A stretch of 64,000 bases of DNA. Source: Sediminibacterium sp. (GTDB lineage Bacteria; Bacteroidota; Bacteroidia; Chitinophagales; Chitinophagaceae). Of this stretch, positions 7,516 through 14,527 are shown piece by piece (positions within the stretch are counted from its first letter, which is position 1; the number at the start of each line of letters is the position of its first letter). Both the position numbers and the translations under genes were made by a program. The DNA lies in the NCBI GenBank assembly GCA_017537025.1, contig JAFWCB010000008.1, positions 1 to 64,000 on the forward strand, in the 5' to 3' direction. Under the pieces are notes generated by a model that searched no databases, had not been told where the DNA came from, and saw only the letters and a list, made by a program, of their open reading frames with translations.

Positions 7516-7684
7516 AGCCCATAACAAAAAACTTTACGCAAGTTAGGCTTTCAGCAATGGCCCATCAGCTTTGCTGTTTCAATCAACTTCAGTAATTTGG
7601 CTTTAGTCCAGCCATGGCGGGATGGCCAAGCCAGCGACAGGAACAACTCCCCCGCCTTTCGCAAAGCCCAGAACGATGCAAGCC
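7516..7684 (+). repeat. attC-like site 9 (family A)
   Basis: Left core AGCCCATAAC (7516-7525) with TTTACGCAAGTTAGGC pairs with right arm CCGCCTTTCGCAAAGCCC and the divergent core CGATGCAAGCC. Internally it shares TTCAGTAATTTGGCTTTAG and one nested palindrome (7606-7627) with sites 2 and 11. Confidence 0.7.
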
Positions 7685-7710
7685 ATTTATAAAATTTAAT
7701 ATGACAAAAA

Positions 7711-8250
7711 ATGAAAAGACTCTTTATTGAAAATTTAAAGACAGCTGTTGTATTTTTCTTATTCATTTTTTTAAGTAGCACTATAATTACTTTTTTTATG
7801 TCGAAGAATCACCTATTAGACATTGTTAGTTCAAAATTGGAATTTGCAGCAGGATATACCTTCTTAGTAATATTATTTATGCTTTTTTATCAAATAATTC
7901 TAATAATGACAAGTAAAATTGATTTGAGAGACTATTCTATTTTTCCAAAACAACTCGTGTCATTTGTTGTAGACAAAACATTTAATGAAACGAAAGACAT
8001 AATTGAAAATATTTTACCAAATAAATTAAAATCAAATGGCTTTCAATATGACGATAAAAATAATCTTTTCAAGACAAAGACAGCAGCAAGCTTAATTTCT
8101 TGGGGTGAAAATATCGAAATAAAAGTGACAGAATTAGAAAATGCAAAAAGTCAAATATCAGTATTTAGTAAACCAGTATTAAGGACTACTTTAGTTGACT
8201 ACGGTAAAAGTAGTTTAAATATTCAAAAAATAAAGTTAGCACTTAACTAA
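7711..8250 (+). CDS. Membrane-anchored protein of unknown function (cassette 10)
   Basis: The 179-residue protein has two N-terminal hydrophobic segments (about 9-30 and 46-68), then a mixed, lysine-rich soluble domain with alternating beta strands (IEIKVTELENAKSQISVFSKP). I do not recognise a family. The ATG at 7711 directly precedes the first hydrophobic stretch; a nearby ATG at 7700 lies in another frame that closes quickly. The unit's 5' edge CGATGCAAGCC and its 3' core GGCCTGCAAC are nearly complementary, so it appears to be one cassette with a non-canonical core. Confidence 0.6.
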   Translation: MKRLFIENLKTAVVFFLFIFLSSTIITFFMSKNHLLDIVSSKLEFAAGYTFLVILFMLFYQIILIMTSKIDLRDYSIFPKQLVSFVVDKTFNETKDIIENILPNKLKSNGFQYDDKNNLFKTKTAASLISWGENIEIKVTELENAKSQISVFSKPVLRTTLVDYGKSSLNIQKIKLALN

Positions 8251-8251
8251 A

Positions 8252-8395
8252 ACGGCCTGCAACAAAGCATTTAAGCAAAGTCGGCGGACTGGAACGTAAT
8301 TGCTCATTTCTTATTCGCTATTAAACTTTTTCAATAACTTCAACAAAATATTTTCAGCTTCCGCCTCTGCTTAAATGCGAGAACGATAGTCACAA
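8252..8395 (+). repeat. attC-like site 10
   Basis: Left arm GGCCTGCAAC...GCATTTAAGCAAAGTCGGCGG matches the reverse complement of right arm CCGCCTCTGCTTAAATGCGAG. This is one of the best paired arms in the array. Both outer cores (CTGCAAC and CGATAGTC) depart from the consensus. Confidence 0.7.
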
Positions 8396-8409
8396 TTATA
8401 ACATATCAT

Positions 8410-8871
8410 ATGTATAAATTTATTTTGCTTCCGTTTACCATCTTTTTTTACTTTATAAGTCTTGCTCAAACGGACACAATCTATGCAGAATTACAAATTA
8501 AGTCTTTTTCCTATGAAGGAAAGGAAATCAAATTTGAAACTCCTAAAGTAGTAATCTTAAAAAAGATGGGATTTAGTGATATTGTGAGTTTAGGTAATGT
8601 AAATGAAAAAGAAATCGGAATAGGATCGGAAATTCTTAAAAGCTCATTCGGTAATGATTCAATATTTGTATTTGGCATAGCCTTTTTTCTTAGAGAAAAT
8701 GGGCATTGGAAAATTGGCAGTGTAATTCAGTATCAACAAAAGAATTTTATAAAAATTTCTGACTGGGCCCAAATAAATAATAAAAACTTTAGCTTGGCAG
8801 CTGCTTCATTAAATAAACATAATGGTGAATTTGAGATATCTTATCGGGAGCGATTTTATATTTTAAAATAA
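8410..8871 (+). CDS. Secreted protein of unknown function (cassette 11)
   Basis: The 153-residue protein begins with a Sec signal peptide (MYKFILLPFTIFFYFISLAQ, cleavage after LAQ). The mature part is beta-rich, with repeated charged strands (IYAELQIKSFSYEGKEIKFETPKVVIL and the C-terminal EFEISYRERFYIL), suggesting a small periplasmic or surface beta-sheet domain. I recognise no family. The stop is immediately followed by attC-like site 11. Confidence 0.6.
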   Translation: MYKFILLPFTIFFYFISLAQTDTIYAELQIKSFSYEGKEIKFETPKVVILKKMGFSDIVSLGNVNEKEIGIGSEILKSSFGNDSIFVFGIAFFLRENGHWKIGSVIQYQQKNFIKISDWAQINNKNFSLAAASLNKHNGEFEISYRERFYILK

Positions 8872-9033
8872 CTGCAGCTAATACCATCATTACAAAAGGC
8901 AGACTGTTGTCCCGACTTGGCGGGATGACCAAACTTCGGTAATTTGGCTTCAGTCCCGCTATAGCGGAATGGCAAAGCAAACAGTAGGAACTCTTTTGCT
9001 AACCTTAGCCAAGCCATAAACCGTTATATGCAA
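8872..9033 (+). repeat. attC-like site 11 (family A, two nested palindromes)
   Basis: The left arm contains GCAGCTAATAC and AAAAGGCA; the right arm CTAACCTTAGCCAAGCC ends in core GTTATATGC (9023-9031). Two nested palindromes (8909-8930 and 8953-8973) flank GGTAATTTGGCTTCAG, exactly as in site 2. The left arm is more decayed than the right. Confidence 0.65.
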
Positions 9034-9074
9034 CCCTTAATACATATTTATAATATTTTTTGAAATTAATTTAT

Positions 9075-9536
9075 ATGAAGCATCAAAGTATTCAAACAGT
9101 AGAAGATATCAAGAAGCATTATCAGCCAATTTATAATGTTAATGATAGGCACAAAGAAAAATTATCAACCCTTGATGGAATAGCTTTATGGATTACTGTG
9201 CATGTTGGCAGTATGGGATTTTTTATTATAATTTTTCTTTGGACTATTATTTGGTTGACCTGGAATACCCTTGCTCCAACTTCACTAAGATTCGACCCCT
9301 TTCCGGGCTTTGTACTATGGTTATTTATTTCCAATATGATTCAAATATTTCTTATGCCTCTAATTATGATTGGACAAAATTTACAAGCAAAACACTCCGA
9401 AATGAGAGCGGAACAAGATTTTTTAATAAATAAAAAAGCGGAAAACGAAATTGAAATGATCTTAAAACATTTAGAAAATCAAAACGAACTTATCCTTAAA
9501 ATTATTCACAAACTTGGAGATGCTGAGACTAAGTAA
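9075..9536 (+). CDS. DUF1003 family membrane protein (cassette 12, first gene)
   Basis: The 153-residue protein shows the DUF1003 pattern: a soluble N terminus, a first transmembrane segment with GSMGFFIIIFLWTIIWLTWN, the RFDPFPGFVLWLFISN loop, a second transmembrane segment, then SQN/GQN-type NLQAKHSEMRAEQDFLINKKAE and a coiled C-terminal helix. Family function is unknown. The ATG at 9075 is chosen; a TTG 15 bp upstream would add only a hydrophobic pentapeptide. It forms a two-gene cassette with the lipoprotein gene that follows after 12 bp. Confidence 0.8.
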   Translation: MKHQSIQTVEDIKKHYQPIYNVNDRHKEKLSTLDGIALWITVHVGSMGFFIIIFLWTIIWLTWNTLAPTSLRFDPFPGFVLWLFISNMIQIFLMPLIMIGQNLQAKHSEMRAEQDFLINKKAENEIEMILKHLENQNELILKIIHKLGDAETK

Positions 9537-9548
9537 TCTTTTAGTTAC

Positions 9549-10364
9549 ATGAAAACGCTAACTGCAATTTTTATCACTATCATACTTTTAGCGTGTACAG
9601 AAAAGCGAAATACAGCGTCTGCTCCCTTCCAAAGCGAGCCTGCTCCTAGTAATAAATTGGCAGACAGTTTGCCTGATTTTTCAACGATAAACTTTTTTGC
9701 AGTTTACAAATTGTCTCCAAAAACAATGGCTATTGTCATCCCTCTACACGACAAAGATGTAGCACCACCTACTATCTTCGATACATTGGTCAAACAGCTG
9801 AAATATCCCGAGCGTGGAAGCCTAATGCCAATTGGAAGCAGCTATGTTGATACTAGTGGATTGTACAAGATTTTGAAAGTTGACAGCCTTTCAGGAAGAG
9901 TAAAGCAGCATATTGCGTCTGTCTATTTTGTGTATGGTACCAAAGGTGTTGCGAAAGTTATTATAAGCGAAGTTCTGCTTGCCTTAGACGAATGTAAAAC
10001 AAACTTTATTGCCCTAACCATTTCATATTTCGATACCACTCATTATGGTATGCCGATACTTTGTTCAGATAAACCCCTTAAGATTGAATACAAGGGAAAT
10101 TATGCAGATGTGGAAAAACAAATAGTGCAGTTAGAAGGAGAGCAAAAAGGGGATTATGACTACTTACCTAAAATTCCAACAAAAGTTTTTGGACATGCTG
10201 GTTCTATGTTCTTCGCTTTCAGTGACGATTTTCTTTGGGAGAGAGCCGAGGGAGAGCAGAAATGCCTATTTCCTTCCCGGTACATTTTTAAGCAAGAAAA
10301 AAATGGACCTTTAAAGCGATACTGGGTAGAAAGCCTAGATTTGTTTGGCATTCCGTGCGACTAA
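9549..10364 (+). CDS. Putative lipoprotein of unknown function (cassette 12, second gene)
   Basis: The 271-residue product has a lipoprotein signal (MKTLTAIFITIILLAC, lipobox LLAC, Cys16). The mature region has no motif I recognise; it contains several aromatic, beta-type strands and a cysteine pair (residues near 150 and 170). The short 12 bp gap after the DUF1003 gene suggests co-transcription. Its stop codon sits inside the left core of a shortened attC-like site (GTGCGACTAAC). Confidence 0.65.
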   Translation: MKTLTAIFITIILLACTEKRNTASAPFQSEPAPSNKLADSLPDFSTINFFAVYKLSPKTMAIVIPLHDKDVAPPTIFDTLVKQLKYPERGSLMPIGSSYVDTSGLYKILKVDSLSGRVKQHIASVYFVYGTKGVAKVIISEVLLALDECKTNFIALTISYFDTTHYGMPILCSDKPLKIEYKGNYADVEKQIVQLEGEQKGDYDYLPKIPTKVFGHAGSMFFAFSDDFLWERAEGEQKCLFPSRYIFKQEKNGPLKRYWVESLDLFGIPCD

Positions 10365-10404
10365 CAATAGTGCCAGCCTTCGTAAAGCCCAGAACGTCGT
10401 GCAT
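10355..10404 (+). repeat. attC-like site 12, internally deleted
   Basis: The left core GTGCGACTAAC is followed almost at once by the right arm CCAGCCTTCGTAAAGCCC and core AACGTCGTGC. The centre and left arm are gone, leaving about 50 bp. As at site 5, this should link two cassettes permanently. Confidence 0.5.
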
Positions 10405-10435
10405 AGTGCCACAGGACACTTTAAATAACAAAGAA

Positions 10436-10945
10436 ATGAAAGAGTTAAAATTTATTATTGGACTACTAACACTTGTGACAATATTCGCTTGTAGTACCAA
10501 GACACAACCGAATGACAGTAAGTTCCATGGAATGTGGCGTCTAGATAAATTTGAAGCGTATGACAGTTCAAAAAAAGCATGGTCTGACGATACTATGAGA
10601 ATTGGTTGGAATGGATATATACTTTATGACGGACAAGGCCATATGGGCGTTCACTTAACACCCAAAGGGTATAAAGATTTTGACACCAATAAAAATATTG
10701 ACAGCTTAAATCGTGACGAACTAGTAGCCTTGACCAAGTTTTATAAATCAAACTTCGTTTATTTTTCAGACTACATCCTAACCGAAAGCACTGTTGAACA
10801 CAAACGACTTTCAGCAACTGAACCTCAGAATTGGGGAAAGTCATTGACACGTGATTTTGAATTTAAACAGGACACATTGGTTTTGACAGCTCATGAAATT
10901 ATGGCGGGAAGGAAAATAAGACTTCGTTGGATTAAATTGAAATGA
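10436..10945 (+). CDS. Lipocalin-like lipoprotein (cassette 13)
   Basis: From the ATG at 10436 the 169-residue product begins MKELKFIIGLLTLVTIFAC, a lipoprotein signal with Cys19. The open frame extends to 10355, but that part lies in the attC-like site. The mature domain has FHGMWRLDKFEAYD, then GYILYDGQGHMGVHL, the pattern of the lipocalin-like family (PF13924 type), ending with a strand KIRLRWIKL. Such proteins probably bind small hydrophobic ligands; the ligand is unknown. It is the last gene of the recognisable array. Confidence 0.7.
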   Translation: MKELKFIIGLLTLVTIFACSTKTQPNDSKFHGMWRLDKFEAYDSSKKAWSDDTMRIGWNGYILYDGQGHMGVHLTPKGYKDFDTNKNIDSLNRDELVALTKFYKSNFVYFSDYILTESTVEHKRLSATEPQNWGKSLTRDFEFKQDTLVLTAHEIMAGRKIRLRWIKLK

Positions 10946-10957
10946 GTGCTGTCTTAC

Positions 10958-11170
10958 GAATGCACTAAGCATAGCAACAACTTGTCGAAAGTTGGGCTAA
11001 CGAATATAGCCCATCAACTATAGCCCGCCATAGTGGGATGGCCAAGCCTGGGCGTTAGACAGAATTCTAATCTCCAGCAGATTATATTCTCAGCTTTTGT
11101 ACATAACTTCATCAACATATTTTCTACCGGCAGCGGTTGCAGGTAAACCTAATGCTAATTCCTAACCGCC
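10958..11170 (+). repeat. attC-like site 13 plus decayed second site (array end)
   Basis: The first part has left core TGCACTAAG, the arm GTCGAAAGTTGGGC, one palindrome (11021-11046) and a canonical right core GTTAGAC (11054-11060). The rest (about 11061-11170) repeats family B central pieces: ATTATATTCTCAGCTTTTG, ACATAACTTCATCAACATATTTTC and CGGCAGCGGTTGC, without clear arms. It therefore looks like a broken second site, with the array decaying toward its distal end. Confidence 0.6.
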
Positions 11171-11192
11171 CTTCATTAAAAACTCAAATTCC

Positions 11193-12467
11193 ATGCGTAA
11201 AATTTATGTAATAGTGAGTATCCTTTTTTCCCTGCAAACTTCTTTTTTAAATGCACAGATCAAAGTGATTCACTTTGGAAAATTAATAGATGGTAAGGGA
11301 AAACTCATACTTAACGCAGTAGTTATTGTAAACGGAGACCGAATTGTTAAGGTTGGTACAGAAAAAGAAATTGATATACCCCCCGCTGCAGAAACGATTG
11401 ATTTAAAAGCCTACACAGCAATACCTGGACTAATAGACGCTCACACCCACATGACTTATTATTGGGATAAAACACCGGGCACTAATCCATGGGGACAACT
11501 TGGAACATTAGGGTCATCAGTCACAGTTTTCCTTGCTCAGGAAAATGCGAGAAAAACACTTGAAACCGGAGTAACCACCGTGAGAGATCTGGGTTCATTT
11601 GATAATATGGACTTTGCCATGCGCAACTTAATAAACCGGGGTGCCATGGTAGGGCCGAGAATGTTTGTTGCCGGTAATGGATTACATGTCAGTAATTCTC
11701 CCTATAAAATTGGAACAATACCTGATCCCGGTCAATGCGATGGTGTTGCAGCAGTACAGCGTGTTGCAAGAGAGCAAATAGCAGCAAGCGCCGATTGGAT
11801 AAAAATGTATGGTTCAACAGGAAGCGATAAGGATGTTACAGGTTTTCAAACGTTTACCTATGAGGAAATGAAAGCTGCAGCCGATGTGGCTCATTATGCA
11901 GGTAAGCGTATTGCAATTCATTCTTATGGTCCGGATGGTGCTCGTGATGCTGTAAAAGCGGGAACGAATACAGTTGAGCATGCAATAGATATTGATGACG
12001 TAACCCTCGCTACAATGGCAAAGAATGGAATAATATATGTACCAACGGTAGAGCATAACAGGTATTATATAGCCCATAAAGATGAATATGGATATGACTC
12101 TATTATTGTAAACGGGTTAAACAGTTATATTAACAAGAACTTTGAAACCCTGAAAAGGGCGATAAAAGCAAATGTAAAAATTGCCATGGGCTCTGATGCA
12201 GTGTTTACAGGCTTTGGGGAGAATACAAATGAACTAAATTGGTTTGTAAAGGCAGGTATGACACCGTTGCAGGCATTACAGACTGCAACAATAAATGGCG
12301 CAGAAATGCTAGGACTTGAAAAAGAATTAGGGCAGCTTTCAGAAGGATATTTAGCCGATATAGTAGCAATAGAGGGTGATCCAGTAAAAGACATTACTGT
12401 GGTAATGAAAAATGTAAAGTGGGTTATGAAAGCCGGCAATGTAATGGTTAATAAAATAAATAAATAA
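11193..12467 (+). CDS. Secreted amidohydrolase (imidazolonepropionase/prolidase-like)
   Basis: The 424-residue protein has a signal peptide (cleavage near LNAQ, residue 22) and a complete amidohydrolase barrel. The metal-binding HxH is His84/His86 in DAHTH, the probable bridging carboxylated lysine is Lys204 in WIKMYGS, further ligands are His243 in AIHSYG and His263 in VEHAID, and the catalytic acid is Asp335 in MGSDAVF. This set matches the imidazolonepropionase-like and Xaa-Pro dipeptidase group, which acts on small N-acylated or dipeptide-like substrates. The adjacent esterase gene starts 14 bp downstream, suggesting one transcript. Confidence 0.85.
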   Translation: MRKIYVIVSILFSLQTSFLNAQIKVIHFGKLIDGKGKLILNAVVIVNGDRIVKVGTEKEIDIPPAAETIDLKAYTAIPGLIDAHTHMTYYWDKTPGTNPWGQLGTLGSSVTVFLAQENARKTLETGVTTVRDLGSFDNMDFAMRNLINRGAMVGPRMFVAGNGLHVSNSPYKIGTIPDPGQCDGVAAVQRVAREQIAASADWIKMYGSTGSDKDVTGFQTFTYEEMKAAADVAHYAGKRIAIHSYGPDGARDAVKAGTNTVEHAIDIDDVTLATMAKNGIIYVPTVEHNRYYIAHKDEYGYDSIIVNGLNSYINKNFETLKRAIKANVKIAMGSDAVFTGFGENTNELNWFVKAGMTPLQALQTATINGAEMLGLEKELGQLSEGYLADIVAIEGDPVKDITVVMKNVKWVMKAGNVMVNKINK

Positions 12468-12481
12468 TTTTATATAAACGC

Positions 12482-13513
12482 ATGAGAAAGTTTATATCTC
12501 TAATTACAATAGTAACGTTTTGTTCCATTGGTTATGGACAAAGCTTAAAAGGTAAAATTATAAAAGACTTTATAACTTCCTCTTTGCTTCATAATGAAGG
12601 GGGTGAAAATACGACTCGGAGACTAACCATCTATCTACCTCCCAAATATGATGAAACAAATGAAAGATATCCAGTTCTATATTATCTGCATGGTTTTACA
12701 ATGACAGATAGTTTAACTCAAGCAGAAGTAGATATTTTAGACTTAGCTATTAATTCCGGTAAAATACGGCCAATAATTTTTGTTGTTTCAAATCAAAATA
12801 CAAATTACGAAGGAAGCTTCTACTCTAATTCTACGTTAAATGGGAATTGGGCAGATTTTACGGCAAAAGCTGTTGTGGAGTATGTAGATAATAAATTTAG
12901 GACGATCTCTAACAGAAATAGTCGTGGGATATGTGGACACTCAATGGGCGGCTATGGTGCAATTAAATTGGCAATGCTTTTCCCTGACATATTTAGCAGT
13001 GTATATGCATTAAGCCCCGGTTTTCTTGCGTTGGTTAAAGAATTTGGTCCCAATAGCGAATCTTATAAACAATTAGCCTTAATAAAAAATAAAGAAGATT
13101 TAAAAAAACTGTACTTCCCAAAAGCCATTGTTGCTGTAGCAAGGGCTTGGTCACCCAATCTATCAAATCCACCATTTTATTGTGATGTTCCATTTAAATA
13201 TAAGGGAGATAGTTTAATCGTTGACAATGTAGTTCTCGATAAGTGGAACAAAAATTTACCGATCATGATGATTGACAATTATATAGAGAATATTAAAAAA
13301 TTGAAAGCGATAAAACTTGATTGGGGACGAAATGATGGAAGTAGATTCCCTGTTATGTGTATGATGTTTAGCCAAAAACTTGAAAATTTAGGGATTGAGC
13401 ATTTTGCTGAAGAATATATTGGAACTCACATGAACAAAATATGGACTATAGATGGCAGAGTGCTTAACAGCATGTTGCCATTTTTTAACACATACCTGAC
13501 ATTTAAAAATTAA
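12482..13513 (+). CDS. Secreted esterase (esterase D/PF00756 type)
   Basis: The 343-residue protein has a signal peptide ending at SIGYGQ (residue 20) and an esterase fold with YPVLYYLHGF (oxyanion region, 63-72) and the nucleophile elbow CGHSMGGYGA with Ser154. The C terminus has GTHMNKIW, whose His is the probable catalytic base. Members hydrolyse carboxylic esters such as feruloyl, acetyl or siderophore esters; the substrate is not predictable here. It lies directly after the amidohydrolase gene and probably shares its promoter. Confidence 0.8.
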   Translation: MRKFISLITIVTFCSIGYGQSLKGKIIKDFITSSLLHNEGGENTTRRLTIYLPPKYDETNERYPVLYYLHGFTMTDSLTQAEVDILDLAINSGKIRPIIFVVSNQNTNYEGSFYSNSTLNGNWADFTAKAVVEYVDNKFRTISNRNSRGICGHSMGGYGAIKLAMLFPDIFSSVYALSPGFLALVKEFGPNSESYKQLALIKNKEDLKKLYFPKAIVAVARAWSPNLSNPPFYCDVPFKYKGDSLIVDNVVLDKWNKNLPIMMIDNYIENIKKLKAIKLDWGRNDGSRFPVMCMMFSQKLENLGIEHFAEEYIGTHMNKIWTIDGRVLNSMLPFFNTYLTFKN

Positions 13514-13545
13514 ATTCTTAGACAAATAAATTTATGTCTATCTAA

Positions 13546-13581
13546 ACTGTAGCTTACAAGGGGTTTTATGCAAGTTGAGCT
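13546..13581 (+). repeat. Possible attC left-arm relic
   Basis: ACTGTAGCTTACAAGGGGTT followed by TTATGCAAGTTGAGCT resembles the left arms of sites 1 and 6 (ACTGCCACCAACATGGGGTT, TTGC...). No matching right arm is seen. The similarity is short, so this is tentative. Confidence 0.3.
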
Positions 13582-13622
13582 GACTAAATAAACCTGATCT
13601 ACGCCCATCTTTAAATTTGAAT

Positions 13623-14057
13623 ATGAAAAGAATACCACTGACCATTTATTGTTTTTTCCTATTTCACTGTTTAGTTGCCCAGACAGCTAATAAAGATATA
13701 GCGTTAATAAGGTCATTGAGGGCTGCTTCAAATGAAGCGATTGCCAATCATGATATCAATAAAATGGCTAGCTTCTGGCTCGATGATATGGTGTTAGTAA
13801 GAGGTAATTCAACTCATCTTACCGGTAAAGACACAATAGTTGCTGCGTGGAAAAAATTGTTCAGTGAAAATCCCAAAGTTCTTTATGTAAGAACACCCAC
13901 ACAAATAGTGATAAGTAAAAACGACACACTTGCATGGGAAACCGGTACTTGGAAAGCATTTAATTCATATAGCAAGGGTGGCCATTATAGTGCCATGTGG
14001 AAAAAGTCAAACAATACTTGGAAAATTCTGGCTGAATTATTTGTCTCTTTATTTTGA
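13623..14057 (+). CDS. Secreted DUF4440/SnoaL-like (NTF2-fold) protein
   Basis: From the ATG at 13623 the 144-residue protein has a signal peptide (MKRIPLTIYCFFLFHCLVAQ) and an NTF2-like domain: IRSLRAASNEAIANHDINKMASFWLDDMVLVRG, then GKDTIVAAWKKLF and the terminal GGHYSAMWKKSNNTWKILAE strands. This is the DUF4440/SgcJ pattern, a small cone-shaped fold used for ligand binding or isomerase chemistry; no activity can be assigned. A TTG two codons upstream is less likely to be the start. Confidence 0.75.
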   Translation: MKRIPLTIYCFFLFHCLVAQTANKDIALIRSLRAASNEAIANHDINKMASFWLDDMVLVRGNSTHLTGKDTIVAAWKKLFSENPKVLYVRTPTQIVISKNDTLAWETGTWKAFNSYSKGGHYSAMWKKSNNTWKILAELFVSLF

Positions 14058-14135
14058 AAAAGGAAAACTGCTTATATGAGTATTTAAAAAATGCGGTCAG
14101 TCTAAACCAAGTTATTCATCACTTAAAATAGTAGT

Positions 14136-14381
14136 ATGAACCCTAAAATGCTAATTACCACTGCAATCTCAGTGCTGATTATTTCATTAGTCTTCTGGGA
14201 CTATTTTCATGGTGGCGTGCCAAGCCATCATCTTCTTCAACGAAAAGATCTCCCGGCAATATCAAATTGGTGGGGAATTATTCTTTTACCAACACTTTCA
14301 TGGATTCTTCTAACTAAAACGGAAAAAAGACTTCAACCAAAATATGGAAAGAGATGGCTTATTAAAGCAATATTACCATGA
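14136..14381 (+). CDS. Small membrane protein, probably the N-terminal part of a longer family
   Basis: The 81-residue product has two hydrophobic segments (residues 5-24 and 46-60) separated by HGGVPSHHLLQRKDLPAISNWWG, and ends in a basic tail. The stop TGA overlaps the ATG of a 37-residue hydrophobic ORF (ATGA). Together they resemble the two ends of a longer Bacteroidota membrane protein whose middle has been lost, but that comparison is from memory. It may be a decayed gene or a genuine two-part protein. Confidence 0.45.
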   Translation: MNPKMLITTAISVLIISLVFWDYFHGGVPSHHLLQRKDLPAISNWWGIILLPTLSWILLTKTEKRLQPKYGKRWLIKAILP

Positions 14382-14491
14382 CGTATACATTTGGGGTATT
14401 TATACCAACCCTTTTTATACTCGTCTTCGGACTTTTGGGATTTGTTATATTTAGATTTGTTAGACCTATTTTCATTAGGAAGACTGTTTGA
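14378..14491 (+). CDS. 37-residue hydrophobic ORF, coupled by ATGA overlap
   Basis: The product begins MTYTFGVFIPTLFILVFGLL and ends with basic residues (VRPIFIRKTV), a single transmembrane helix with a positively charged C terminus. Its ATG overlaps the TGA of the preceding gene, which permits reinitiation. It reads like the C-terminal transmembrane segment of the same protein. Confidence 0.4.
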   Translation: MTYTFGVFIPTLFILVFGLLGFVIFRFVRPIFIRKTV

Positions 14492-14527
14492 ATCGAAGGA
14501 GCTGTCCTGAAAAATAAACTTTTTGAA

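Larger units (their letters stand above)
1..11170 (+). mobile_element. Integron-like gene cassette array (13 units, first one partial)
   Basis: Thirteen consecutive units share one plan: one or two plus-strand genes, then a long imperfect inverted repeat whose left end carries an RYYYAAC-like core (often overlapping the gene's stop codon) and whose right end carries a GTTRRRY-like core just before the next gene. This is the layout of integron cassettes and attC sites. Two units are toxin-antitoxin pairs, which are typical stabilisers of cassette arrays. No integrase or attI is visible; orientation predicts them left of position 1. The sites are longer than textbook attC sites, so an unusual integron lineage or a CALIN (cassette cluster lacking an integrase) are the main readings. 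Confidence 0.8.

Noticed and set aside
1-11170. CRISPR array as explanation of the repeats
   Set aside because: Repeats are long, imperfect inverted repeats separated by 0.5-1.3 kb of coding sequence; there are no short regular repeats with spacers and no cas genes.
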